64,000 nt of DNA from JAPLJC01 sp052326585 (GTDB lineage Bacteria > Desulfobacterota > Desulfobaccia > Desulfobaccales > 0-14-0-80-60-11): contig JBKQLU010000063.1 in the NCBI GenBank assembly GCA_052326585.1, positions 1 through 64,000 on the forward strand, given 5' to 3'. Each line of letters begins with the position of its first letter. The first letter of the stretch is position 1. Below are positions 7,466 through 15,477 of the stretch, one piece after another. Under the pieces are notes generated by a model, which was not told the origin of the DNA, made no database searches, and saw nothing but the letters and a program-made list of their open reading frames with translations. The translations under genes and the position numbers were made by a program.

Positions 7466-8833
7466 TTATTCTTCCACTAAAGGCTCATCTGCAATATCCT
7501 TTACATCTGAAAGTTTAATGTCTTTCGTCTCCGGGCTGAACAAAAGACTCACGAAAGTCATTATGGCACCCACGGTTAAAACCACCGCCGGGGACAGCCA
7601 CATATCTTTTTTTTCGATGGCCGCGATAAAGGGGATGCCGTGCGCCCACCAGGCGTAAACGCTGAACCATGCTCCCAAAAGCGCTCCTGAAGAATAACCG
7701 AATCCCACCCCCACGGCGCGTCGTGACGTCGGGAACCGTTCCGAAAGGTAGGCGGGAACGATACCCCAAGCCAGCTTCAGCATGGCCGCCATCACGGTGC
7801 CCACCACGGCCAGCCATAAATTACGCGCAACTGCTGCATTATATAGGACATAAAAGACCGGCACGCCAAATAAAATTAAGAAAACACAATAATATTGCGT
7901 CAGTATCTTTCTCCCGGTAATGTCGGACAACCAGCCATAGAAATTATAGCCCAGGAATGCCATAAAGAGGGCAAACCCATAAATCAAGCTGTAGGTGGTA
8001 GTATCGAAACCCCTGCCGCCCAAGGTCAGGAGGTTCGGCAGGAACCCGTAGACCGAATAATCCGTAAGAAAGAGTCCCGACATGAAGACAAAGACCTGTA
8101 AAAAAGTCCATAGAGCGGGCGGTTTAAACATGTTGAAAAATGGCGTCTTCTCGAGGGTTCCTTTCTTCTTGGCCGTTTCGAATTCCGGAGACTCCGGCAA
8201 CGTCTTTCTGATATAGATGGCCAATAATACCGGCAATACCCCGGTTAGAAATCCAATGCGCCAGCCGTACTGGACCATGGCTTCTTTACCCACGGAATAA
8301 GAGATCAGGGCGAATATCAGGGAGGCCAAAACATACCCTAGAGGAAACCCTGACTGAACGAAGCCGCCTATGGCGCCGCGCCTCCCCGTTGGCGAATGCT
8401 CAACGGCAAAGGCATGTCCCACCGCATATTCTCCGCCAAAGAAACATCCCATTAAAAATCTCATGACACAAAAAATAACGTACGACCAAACCCCAGCCTG
8501 AGCATAGCTTGGCAGGAAGGCAGACAAGAGGGAAATTACGCCAACTCCGCCTATGGTCAGAACCAGGATACGAGTCCGGCCGATCTTATCAGCATACGCT
8601 CCGAAGATGGCCGAACCAAGAGGCCGGGCCGCCATGGTGATGGAATAGGTGAAGATAATGGTGATATACCGCCAAGCCTCACTCCCTTTGGGGGACGAGA
8701 AAACATGCACCAGAATCGGGGCCATAACGATTACCAGTGCCATATCGAAGGCGTCCAGCCCAAAGCCCAGAAACTGGGAAAACATCGCCAACTTTGTATC
8801 TTTGCTTAATTTTCCTTTCGTTTGGGTAGCCAT
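7466..8833 (-). CDS. MFS transporter, carboxylate/metabolite:H+ symporter type
   Basis: A 455-residue major facilitator protein with 12 predicted spans. It has the family loop after TM2 (GAYADKIGRTRILV), a TM4-5 sequence RFLMGCFFGGEYAVGHAFAVE with the RxxxGxxxGGE pattern typical of metabolite:H+ symporters, and ERFPTSRRAVGVGFGYSSGA in the second half. Relatives carry organic acids such as lactate, pyruvate or dicarboxylates; the exact substrate is open. AAAGGAGGCGAACTATC precedes the ATG, an excellent ribosome site. It is the first gene of a probable operon with malic enzyme, which favours malate or a related acid. Confidence 0.85.
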   Translation of the reverse strand: MATQTKGKLSKDTKLAMFSQFLGFGLDAFDMALVIVMAPILVHVFSSPKGSEAWRYITIIFTYSITMAARPLGSAIFGAYADKIGRTRILVLTIGGVGVISLLSAFLPSYAQAGVWSYVIFCVMRFLMGCFFGGEYAVGHAFAVEHSPTGRRGAIGGFVQSGFPLGYVLASLIFALISYSVGKEAMVQYGWRIGFLTGVLPVLLAIYIRKTLPESPEFETAKKKGTLEKTPFFNMFKPPALWTFLQVFVFMSGLFLTDYSVYGFLPNLLTLGGRGFDTTTYSLIYGFALFMAFLGYNFYGWLSDITGRKILTQYYCVFLILFGVPVFYVLYNAAVARNLWLAVVGTVMAAMLKLAWGIVPAYLSERFPTSRRAVGVGFGYSSGALLGAWFSVYAWWAHGIPFIAAIEKKDMWLSPAVVLTVGAIMTFVSLLFSPETKDIKLSDVKDIADEPLVEE

Positions 8834-9179
8834 GATAGTTCGCCTCCTTTCAAACTGTGGTTGATATAAACTAAATTGCGGAAATTTAAAAAGGGTGTTA
8901 TTTTTTTAGGCTACTCCAACCCAATAGGCTCGGATATTACTTATTATTGGAAAAATATGCATCGATCGTACCAAGCGGAGGGGATCATGGGCATAGGATA
9001 ACTAATTAAAATTACATAGCTATTATCTGTGGGGCCTTAGCCTTGCCGCGTTGCTGCGGAGAATGACTTGTCAAATAAATTGACAATTTGTAAAGGCCGG
9101 ACTGAGTTTATATGGAGTCGCCGCCACCGCCGGTTCCTGTCTTGGGGCGGGCGGCGCCGGGAGCAGCGGCCCTGTATTA

Positions 9180-9385
9180 TCCGAGATTATGCCGCAGGAT
9201 TGGCCACCGCCTCTCCTACCCTCGCCATCGACTTTCCGTTGCAGGCCCTCGCCTGGGAAGATGCCCATGGAAAAGTCTGGCTGACCTATAATGCCCCTGA
9301 ATATCTTAAAGAGCGGGACGGTCCCCGAGGAATTGCTGAGGAACATGCCGGGATTGCGGAACTGGTGAAGAAAGCGATTGAGTGA
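9180..9385 (+). pseudogene. remnant of a DUF302-domain protein (C-terminal part)
   Basis: The open frame ending at 9385 carries LATASPTLAIDFPLQALAWE, then GKVWLTYNAPEYLKER and a short AGIAELVKKAIE tail, the C-terminal half of the DUF302 domain. The N-terminal half is absent: what precedes it is an Arg/Trp-rich frame with no similarity and no ribosome-binding site. The segment GPRGIAEEHAG also looks altered at the usual LPEEL position. I interpret it as a truncated, decaying gene. Confidence 0.6.
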
Positions 9386-9421
9386 AGGTAGTTATGGGAG
9401 CAAGGCGGGCTATAAATTTCA

Positions 9422-9645
9422 TTGAAGAAAGGTGGAAATCCCGGCCCACTGCCTCCAAGTCGTGGGCCGCAGGGATCGGCAGAGAATGAACGAATCTTTT
9501 GTAGGGGCGGACCCGGGTATGCGCCCCGAGGTGCAACCAGTCAGAGGCTGGAAGTCCGCGCCACTGTCATTCTGAGGGAGAGCCGCGACCGAATAATCTC
9601 ATAATTACTTGTAATACTAGATCCTTCGCTGCGCTCAGGATGACA
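9422..9645. repeat. cluster of dispersed repeats with MITE-like inverted ends
   Basis: Three repeat types are packed here. GTAGGGGCGGACCCGGG...GCGCCCC begins near 9500. A reverse-orientation relative of the TGGCACAGGC repeat (CAACCAGTCAGAGGCTGG) lies at 9535-9564. An element is bounded by TGTCATTCTGAG (9565-9576) and CTCAGGATGACA (9634-9645), inverted repeats differing at one base. A partial third copy of the end (GGCTCAGGATGATAGG) follows at 9652. No transposase gene is present. Confidence 0.6.
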
Positions 9646-9684
9646 AGCAGGAGGCTCAGGATGATAGGCAGGACGCCGCGGCTA

Positions 9685-9927
9685 GTAGATGGACCAGCGC
9701 CTCAAGGCCATGCCCTGTTCCAGCCGCCCCAGCGCCAGGCGCCTGGCCGCCTCCCGGGGCATGATCTTGTGGGCGGCTGACTCTTCCAGAACCCATCTGG
9801 TGTTCCGGAGCACCTTTTCTTCAACCAGCGCCAGGATATCGCTCATAGTCTGGGTCTGGGCCCCGCCCCGGTATTCCGCGGAAGAGCAAATCACTGCGCC
9901 GGCGTTGGCGATGAAATCCGGAATGGG
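9685..9927 (-). pseudogene. C-terminal remnant of a Glu/Leu-type amino acid dehydrogenase
   Basis: The frame reads PIPDFIANAGAVICSSAEYR, then GGAQTQT and a helical tail with VLRNTRWVLEESAAHKIMPRE. This is the C-terminal part of the Glu/Leu/Phe/Val dehydrogenase family (the IANAGAVI and SSAEYRGG stretches are typical). It begins abruptly after a TGA at 9930-9928, only ten bases from the end of prmA, and lacks the catalytic and most of the NAD domain. About 80 of some 420 residues remain. It is a truncated gene fragment, not a functional enzyme. Confidence 0.75.
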
Positions 9928-9937
9928 TCACTTATGG

Positions 9938-10750
9938 TCAGCCCTTTTTAGCCAGCACGGTGAACCAGAGGTTTTCGCTCCAGGTATCCACCACCTTGAG
10001 GGGCGAAGCCTGGAGGCGGTCGGTGAAGGCGGCCATCTGGGTTCCCTGGAGGCCGGAGAAGATGTACCATTTCTTCTCCAGGAACTCCGGAATTTCCAGG
10101 AGGTCAAGCAGGACCTCGAGGTGGATGTTGGCCAGGACCAGGTCGGCCTGGAGGTGGGCAAAATGGCGGGCCTCGCCCTGAATCAGCAGGGCCTGCCGCG
10201 GTCCTTGCCGGCGCCTCAGGTTGCGGGCCGCGGCCCGCACCGCCAGCTCGTTGTACTCCACCGCCACCACCCGCTCCGCCCCCAGGGCCAGAACCGCCAG
10301 GGCCAGGATACCGGTGCCGGTGCCCAGGTCCAGCACCCGCCGGGGGGGCTCGGAGTCAAAGACCCGGCGCAGCAGGGTGAGGCAGCCCCGGGTGGTGGGA
10401 TGGTAGCCGGAGCCGAAGGCCAGCCCCGGCTCCAGGCGGATGACCGTCTCCCCCGGGCCCGGGGCGGGCTCCTGCCACGCCGGACAGAGGTGGAATCCGG
10501 CCAGAGAGGTAGGCTTTAGCGGTTTGCCGGCTTCCCACGCGTCGTAGGCGAGCACGGTCTCCGAGGCATAGCGCCCGGCGCCGCTGGCCGCCAGCCAGGC
10601 CCGCAGCCGCTCCTCCCGGGGGGCGCTGAAGAAGAGGTAGGAGCAGTCCCCCTCCCGCCAGCGGCCCAGGAACTCAGCCCCGGCCAGTTCCGGCGGGGCC
10701 TCCACCCGGCCCTCAATTTCGTAGATATATAGTTTCTCCGGCGGCGGCAT
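9938..10750 (-). CDS. prmA: ribosomal protein L11 methyltransferase (PrmA family)
   Basis: A 270-residue SAM-dependent methyltransferase expected to trimethylate ribosomal protein L11. The substrate-loop signature EPGLAFGSGYHPTTRGCL (about 105-122; usually GTGTHPTT) precedes SAM motif I VLDLGTGTGILALAVLALGA and the VLANIHLEVL segment corresponding to the family's ANI motif. Length and order fit, with an N-terminal L11-recognition domain of about 100 residues. CAAGGAAGCTGCC precedes the ATG. It is divergent from leuD and its 3' end abuts the dehydrogenase remnant. Confidence 0.88.
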   Translation of the reverse strand: MPPPEKLYIYEIEGRVEAPPELAGAEFLGRWREGDCSYLFFSAPREERLRAWLAASGAGRYASETVLAYDAWEAGKPLKPTSLAGFHLCPAWQEPAPGPGETVIRLEPGLAFGSGYHPTTRGCLTLLRRVFDSEPPRRVLDLGTGTGILALAVLALGAERVVAVEYNELAVRAAARNLRRRQGPRQALLIQGEARHFAHLQADLVLANIHLEVLLDLLEIPEFLEKKWYIFSGLQGTQMAAFTDRLQASPLKVVDTWSENLWFTVLAKKG

Positions 10751-10941
10751 GGCAGCTTCCTTGCAAAACGTTGTCTATTTTTATCCGACCTGACCTCTTC
10801 TTTCAAAGTTTTTTAGACTTTTCAGCCGGGGCGGCCCGGCGGGTCCCCCCCGGGCGCGCCGTGGGGGCAACTCGATCACCGGCTGAAGGCCGGCGCACTG
10901 CCGTCTTGGGGCTCGATTTGAGCTTGGGGCCTGGATGGGCC

Positions 10942-10971
10942 TTGAAATTTCCCAATCGTTCAGGTTAATAT
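10942..10971 (+). promoter_or_regulatory. candidate sigma-70 promoter for leuD-leuB-asd
   Basis: TTGAAA (10942-10947) is followed, after 17-18 bases, by TTAATA/TAATAT (10965-10971). It is the only AT-rich patch in an otherwise GC-rich divergent interval and lies about 45 bases before the leuD start. A small CTCAC-GG-GTGAG hairpin lies between promoter and start. Confidence 0.5.
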
Positions 10972-11015
10972 TATTAATTCCACTCACGGGTGAGAACTCA
11001 CCGAGGAAGGTGGTC

Positions 11016-11513
11016 ATGGAACTTAAAGGCAGAGTGCATCGATTCGGGGATGACATCAACACTGATGAGATTCTTCCGGCCCGTTATCTCAGCACCTCGG
11101 ACCCGCAGGAACTGGCCCGGCACGCCATGGAGGACGCCGACCCGGAGTTTGTCCGCAAGGCGAGGCCCGGGGACTTCATCGTGGCCGGCAAAAATTTCGG
11201 TTGCGGCTCCTCCCGGGAACACGCCCCGGTGGCCCTCAAGGCGGTGGGCCTGGCGGGGGTGATCGCCGCCAGCTTCGCCCGCATCTTTTACCGCAACGCC
11301 TTCAACATGGGGTTGGCCATCTTCGAGTCGCCCCAGGCCGCCGCGGCCATCCGGGAGGGTCAGGAGATCAGCGTGGACCTGGATCGCGGCATCATCACCG
11401 AGCTTAGTACCGGCAGCCAATACCTCAGTCAGCCCATCCCGCCCTTCATGCAGGAACTGCTGGCGGACGGCGGGCTGATGGCGCATCTGAAAAAAGATCT
11501 GGAGGCAAAGTAG
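11016..11513 (+). CDS. leuD: 3-isopropylmalate dehydratase small subunit
   Basis: The 165-residue small (swivel) subunit of isopropylmalate isomerase in leucine synthesis. The short type of about 165 residues is shown by RFGDDINTDEILPARYL at the N terminus and the conserved GKNFGCGSSREHAPVALK (about 64-81). The ATG at 11016 follows CGAGGAAGG; the longer frame upstream has no matching residues. leuB starts three bases after the stop, so the two are translationally linked. The large subunit leuC, which carries the Fe-S cluster and is usually next door, is absent from this window. Confidence 0.93.
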   Translation: MELKGRVHRFGDDINTDEILPARYLSTSDPQELARHAMEDADPEFVRKARPGDFIVAGKNFGCGSSREHAPVALKAVGLAGVIAASFARIFYRNAFNMGLAIFESPQAAAAIREGQEISVDLDRGIITELSTGSQYLSQPIPPFMQELLADGGLMAHLKKDLEAK

Positions 11514-11515
11514 CC

Positions 11516-12592
11516 ATGGGTTCGCATCGCATTGCAGTAATCCCCGGGGACGGCATCGGTCCGGAGGTGGTGGCGGAAGGGGTCAAGGTCCTCAAGGCGG
11601 TGGCCGGTCCGGCGGGAATAAAATATGACTTCACCTATTATGACCTGGGCGGCGAGCGCTACCTGCGCACCGGCGAAACCCTGCCGGACTCCGTGCTCGC
11701 GGAACTGCGCCAGTTCGACGCCATCTACCTGGGGGCCATCGGCCACCCGGATGTGGCCCCGGGCATCCTGGAGAAGGCCATCCTGCTGCGGGCCCGCTTT
11801 GAGCTGGACCAATACATCAATCTCAGGCCGGTGATCCTCTATCCGGGGGTGGAAACCCCCTTGAAGGACAAAGGACCCCAGGACATCGACTTCGTGGTGG
11901 TGCGGGAGAACACCGAGGGCATGTACGGGGGCGCCGGGGGTTTTCATAAGCACGGCACCCCGGATGAGGTGGCGGTCCAGACCTCCATCAATACTCGCAA
12001 AGGGGTGGACCGTTGCCTGAAATTTGCCTTCGAGCTAGCCCGGAAGCGTCAGAAGGCCAGGAAGCTCACCCTGGTGGCCAAGACCAACGTCCTGACTTAC
12101 GCCTCCAATCTCTGGTTCCGGGCTTTTGAGGCCATGGCGCCCCAGTATCCGGAGGTGGCCACCGACTACGCCCACGTGGACGCCACCTGCATGTGGTTCG
12201 TCAAGAACCCGGAGTGGTTCGATGTGGTAGTCACCGACAATCTGTTCGGCGACATCATCACCGACCTGGGGGCCATCATCCAGGGGGGCATGGGGGTGGC
12301 CGCGGGCGGCAACCTCAACCCCAAGGGGGTGTCCATGTTTGAACCCATCGGCGGTTCGGCCCCCAAGTACACCGGTCTCCAGGTAGCCAACCCCGTCGCC
12401 GCCATTGCCGCGGCCCAGTTGATGCTGGAACAGTTGGGGGAGGCCGGGGCCGCGGCCGCGGTGGAAGACGCCATCAAGCAAGCGGTGGTCCGGGACCTGA
12501 AGAGCATGGCCGCGGGCCATATGGGCCTCAGCACCGGCCAGGTGGGTGATCGCATCGCCGGGTACGCCGCAGCAGCCATGGGCCGTAAGTAG
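11516..12592 (+). CDS. leuB: 3-isopropylmalate dehydrogenase
   Basis: A 358-residue NAD-dependent beta-decarboxylating dehydrogenase that oxidises 3-isopropylmalate in leucine synthesis. Family motifs include AVIPGDGIGPEVVAEG at the N terminus, VVRENTEGMYGGAGG, and the metal-binding DNLFGDIITDLGA followed by FEPIGGSAPKYTG. Isocitrate or tartrate dehydrogenases share this fold, but the neighbouring leuD and length support LeuB. It overlaps no gene and is probably cotranscribed with leuD; asd follows after 156 bases containing a palindromic repeat. Confidence 0.9.
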   Translation: MGSHRIAVIPGDGIGPEVVAEGVKVLKAVAGPAGIKYDFTYYDLGGERYLRTGETLPDSVLAELRQFDAIYLGAIGHPDVAPGILEKAILLRARFELDQYINLRPVILYPGVETPLKDKGPQDIDFVVVRENTEGMYGGAGGFHKHGTPDEVAVQTSINTRKGVDRCLKFAFELARKRQKARKLTLVAKTNVLTYASNLWFRAFEAMAPQYPEVATDYAHVDATCMWFVKNPEWFDVVVTDNLFGDIITDLGAIIQGGMGVAAGGNLNPKGVSMFEPIGGSAPKYTGLQVANPVAAIAAAQLMLEQLGEAGAAAAVEDAIKQAVVRDLKSMAAGHMGLSTGQVGDRIAGYAAAAMGRK

Positions 12593-12636
12593 GATGCGCA
12601 TTGGGCGCCATAACCGCTAAGCTCGTTCAGCAAAAA

Positions 12637-12721
12637 GCTGCAAACTGACGCGTAGGGGCGATCCGCTGGATCGCCCGGGCGACCCAACGGGTCGCCCCTA
12701 CAGTGGACCGCTGCAAACTGA
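12637..12721. repeat. palindromic element flanked by 12-bp direct repeats
   Basis: GTAGGGGCGA (12652-12661) and TCGCCCCTAC (12692-12701) form the arms of an inverted repeat. The block is bracketed by identical GCTGCAAACTGA copies at 12637-12648 and 12710-12721. This looks like insertion of a small non-autonomous palindromic element, or duplication around it, between leuB and asd. Confidence 0.65.
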
Positions 12722-12748
12722 TAGCTCTAATCCTTGGAGATTATAGCA

Positions 12749-13774
12749 ATGGCTGGCACTTATAGAGTAGCAGTAGTGGGGGCCACCGGCGCCGTGGGGC
12801 GGCAGATGGTGGCCTGTCTGGAGGAGCGCCGCTTCCCGGTGGCGCGGCTCACGCCTCTGGCTTCGGAACGCTCCCTGGGGAAGCAGGTCACCTTCATGGG
12901 CAAAGAGGTCGCGGTGGAGGTGCTGGGCCGGGATTCATTTGCCGGGGTGGAGATCGCCCTGTTTTCCGCCGGGGGCGGCATCAGCAAGGAGTATGCTCCC
13001 ATCGCCGCGGCGGCCGGGGCGGTAGTGGTGGACAACTCCAGCGCCTGGCGCATGGACCCGGAAATCCCCCTGGTGGTCCCGGAAGTCAACCCCCAGGACA
13101 TCGGGCTCTACCGCGGCCGCGGCATCATCGCCAATCCCAACTGCTCCACCATTCAGATGGTGGTGGTCTTGAAACCCCTGCACGACGCGGCCCGCCTCCG
13201 GCGGGTGGTGGTCTCCACCTACCAGGCGGTCTCGGGCACCGGCCACAAGGCGGTGGAGGAGCTCTCCGAGCAGGTGCGGGCCCTGCTGGCCTGCCAGGAC
13301 CCGGTGCACCAGGTTTACCCGCATCGCATCGCCTTCAACGTGCTGCCCCACATCGACGTCTTCCAGGAGAACGGTTACACCAAGGAAGAGATGAAGATGG
13401 TCAACGAGACCCAGAAGATCCTGGGTGATGAAACCATCCGGGTGACGGCCACCACGGTGCGGGTGCCGGTCTTTTATGGCCACTCCGAGGCGGTGAATGT
13501 CGAGACGGAGCGGAAACTCACTCCCTATGAGGCCCGGCGGATCCTGGCCGCCGCCCCGGGGGTGAAGGTGGTGGACGACCCCGGCAAGAACCAGTACCCC
13601 ATGCCGCTGCAGGCCGCCGGGCAGGACCTCACCCTGGTGGGGCGCATCCGGGAGGACTTCAGCATCGACAACGGCCTCAACCTCTGGGTGGTGGCCGATA
13701 ATCTGCGTAAGGGCGCGGCGACCAACGCGGTGCAGATCGCCGAGATCTTGATACGGGATTACCTGAAGAAGTGA
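12749..13774 (+). CDS. asd: aspartate-semialdehyde dehydrogenase
   Basis: A 341-residue enzyme that reduces aspartyl phosphate to aspartate semialdehyde with NADPH, feeding lysine, threonine, methionine and diaminopimelate synthesis. It has the N-terminal dinucleotide motif VVGATGAVGRQM, the catalytic cysteine in NPNCSTIQMV (about residue 129), and the later substrate-binding segment PHIDVFQENGYTKEEMKM. GGAG lies upstream of the ATG at 12749; a TTG five codons earlier is possible. The order leuD-leuB-asd is widely conserved in this group. Confidence 0.95.
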   Translation: MAGTYRVAVVGATGAVGRQMVACLEERRFPVARLTPLASERSLGKQVTFMGKEVAVEVLGRDSFAGVEIALFSAGGGISKEYAPIAAAAGAVVVDNSSAWRMDPEIPLVVPEVNPQDIGLYRGRGIIANPNCSTIQMVVVLKPLHDAARLRRVVVSTYQAVSGTGHKAVEELSEQVRALLACQDPVHQVYPHRIAFNVLPHIDVFQENGYTKEEMKMVNETQKILGDETIRVTATTVRVPVFYGHSEAVNVETERKLTPYEARRILAAAPGVKVVDDPGKNQYPMPLQAAGQDLTLVGRIREDFSIDNGLNLWVVADNLRKGAATNAVQIAEILIRDYLKK

Positions 13775-13803
13775 GCAGTAAGCAGGGAGCAGGGGGTAGC
13801 CGC

Positions 13804-14379
13804 ATGCGCATCATTGCCGGCGCTCTCAAGGGACGGGTCCTGGCCCCGGTTCAAGGCCGGACCCGGCCCACCGCCGCCAAGGTCAGGGAGGCTATCTTTG
13901 CTATCCTGGGCCCCGCGGTCCTGGAAGTCACGGTCCTGGACCTCTTCGCCGGCACCGGCGCCCTGGGCATCGAAGCCCTGAGCCGGGGAGCGGCCCAGGC
14001 GGTCTTCGTGGAAGAGCAGCCGGCGGCCCTGCGGGTGCTGCGCCGCAATCTGGAGACGCTGGGCCTTAAGGACCTGAGCCTGGTGCTGCCGCTGCCGGTG
14101 GCCGCGGCCATGAAGAAGCTCGCCGCCAAAGGGGCGCGGTTTCCCCTGGTCTTTCTGGACCCCCCATACGGGGCTGGGGCGGCAGCCACTCTGGCCGCCA
14201 TGGCCGCCTCGGGCCTGCTGCCGCCGCAGGCCCTGGTGGTAGCGGAACACAGCCGCCGGGAGACCCTGCCGGAGGCCGGCTTCGGGCTGGTCCGGCAAAC
14301 CTTGCGGCGTTACGGCGATACCCAGGTGGCCATCTATCGGGCCCTGGATAACTCTGAGCCAAAGGAGCAGCCGGGCTGA
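13804..14379 (+). CDS. rsmD: 16S rRNA (guanine966-N2)-methyltransferase
   Basis: A 191-residue SAM-dependent rRNA methyltransferase acting on helix 31 of 16S rRNA. The start MRIIAGALKGR, RPTAAKVREAIF and motif I VLDLFAGTGALGIEALSRGA are characteristic, and the catalytic motif FLDPPYGAGA is present. The ATG at 13804 is chosen because the family begins MRIIAG; a GTG 11 codons upstream overlaps spacer sequence. Its stop codon overlaps the start of coaD (TGATG), a very common rsmD-coaD pairing. Confidence 0.95.
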   Translation: MRIIAGALKGRVLAPVQGRTRPTAAKVREAIFAILGPAVLEVTVLDLFAGTGALGIEALSRGAAQAVFVEEQPAALRVLRRNLETLGLKDLSLVLPLPVAAAMKKLAAKGARFPLVFLDPPYGAGAAATLAAMAASGLLPPQALVVAEHSRRETLPEAGFGLVRQTLRRYGDTQVAIYRALDNSEPKEQPG

Positions 14380-14873
14380 TGCCTGACATCGCGATCTACC
14401 CCGGGTCCTTCGACCCCATTACCAACGGCCACCTGGACCTGATTCAGCGGGCCTTGAAGATCTTCGACCACATCATCGTGGCCGTGGCCAGCAACGCCCT
14501 CAAGCAGTCCCTGTTCACCATCGCAGAGCGCATGGAGATGATCCGGGAGTCTTTGAAGGACCATCCCCAGGTCACCATCGACAGCTTTGAGGGCCTGCTG
14601 GTGAGCTACGCCAAGCGCCAAAAGGCCAGGGCCGTTCTCCGGGGCTTGCGGGCGGTTACCGACTTTGAATACGAGTTTCAGTTGGCCATGATGAACCGGC
14701 GCCTGGAGCCGGAGGTCGAGACGGTGTTTCTGATGACCGGTCTGCGCTGGGTCTTTCTTTCCTCCAGCATCCTGAAGGAAGCGGCCGCCCTGGGCGGCAA
14801 CATCGAGGGGATGGTGCCGGAGAACGTCATCGCCAAATTGCGGGAAAAATTCGGCCAGTTGCGGAAGGATTGA
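14379..14873 (+). CDS. coaD: phosphopantetheine adenylyltransferase
   Basis: A 164-residue enzyme of coenzyme A synthesis that joins ATP and 4'-phosphopantetheine to give dephospho-CoA. The nucleotidyltransferase motif YPGSFDPITNGHLDLIQRAL lies at residues 6-25, with RGLRAVTDFEYEFQLAMMNR and the C-terminal SSSILKEAA nucleotide-binding segment (usually SSS-VRE). Its ATG overlaps the rsmD stop and its TGA abuts the next gene, so translation is coupled along the operon. Confidence 0.96.
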   Translation: MPDIAIYPGSFDPITNGHLDLIQRALKIFDHIIVAVASNALKQSLFTIAERMEMIRESLKDHPQVTIDSFEGLLVSYAKRQKARAVLRGLRAVTDFEYEFQLAMMNRRLEPEVETVFLMTGLRWVFLSSSILKEAAALGGNIEGMVPENVIAKLREKFGQLRKD

Positions 14874-14875
14874 AT

Positions 14876-15313
14876 TTGCGAATCTGCGTGATCGACGGAC
14901 AGGGGGGCGGCATCGGCGCCGCCCTGATCAAGCGCCTGAAAGAGGTATACCGGGAGGAGCACGAGGTCATTGCCCTGGGCACCAACGCGGTGGCCACCGC
15001 GCAGATGATGAAGGCCCGGGCCAACCGGGGCGCCAGCGGCGAAAATGCCATCGTCCGCACCGTGGCCAGCGCCGACGTCATCCTGGGCTGCCTCTCCATC
15101 GTCCTGGCCAACGCCATGATGGGGGAAGTGACCCCGAAGATGGCCGCGGCCATCGCCTCGGCCCCGGCCCCGAAGATTCTGCTGCCCTTGACCCAGGAGG
15201 CGGTGGAGATCGTCGGCCTGAGGCCGGAGCCCCTGCCCCATCTGCTGGAAGAGATCGTCAGCCACAAACTAAGGGAGATTATAAGATGTGTGAAGCCTCA
15301 GCCTACGTCGTGA
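14876..15313 (+). CDS. DUF3842 family protein
   Basis: A protein of about 145 residues beginning RICVIDGQGGGIGAALIKRL, the glycine-rich N terminus of DUF3842. A long GTNAVATAQMMKARANRGAS segment follows. The family has no assigned function; the N terminus looks nucleotide-binding. I select the TTG at 14876 because GGAAGGA ends six bases upstream; a TTG two codons earlier is too close to that site. Its 3' end overlaps the CooT-like gene by 28 bases in another frame, an arrangement suggesting obligate cotranslation. Confidence 0.75.
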   Translation: MRICVIDGQGGGIGAALIKRLKEVYREEHEVIALGTNAVATAQMMKARANRGASGENAIVRTVASADVILGCLSIVLANAMMGEVTPKMAAAIASAPAPKILLPLTQEAVEIVGLRPEPLPHLLEEIVSHKLREIIRCVKPQPTS

Positions 15314-15477
15314 AAGATGGCCGGGAGGAACTGCTCCTCCAGGACGTGGACCTCATTGAACCGGATGGCGACAACCTGCGCTTGGTGAACATCTTCGGGG
15401 AACAGAAGGTCCTGAAGGCCAAAATCCTTAGCCTCAACCTGGTGAACCACAAGGTCCTCCTGGTGGAGGAGGGTTGA
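15286..15477 (+). CDS. cooT: CooT family nickel-binding / RNA-binding-like small protein
   Basis: A 63-residue protein starting MCEASAYVVKDGREELLLQD. The Met-Cys-Glu start is conserved in the CooT family, in which Cys2 binds nickel; CooT of Rhodospirillum is tied to carbon monoxide dehydrogenase maturation. The rest is a small beta-barrel-like sequence ending LVNHKVLLVEEG. It overlaps the DUF3842 frame, and GGGAG lies upstream of its ATG. No carbon monoxide dehydrogenase gene is in this window, so its target here is unknown. Confidence 0.8.
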   Translation: MCEASAYVVKDGREELLLQDVDLIEPDGDNLRLVNIFGEQKVLKAKILSLNLVNHKVLLVEEG

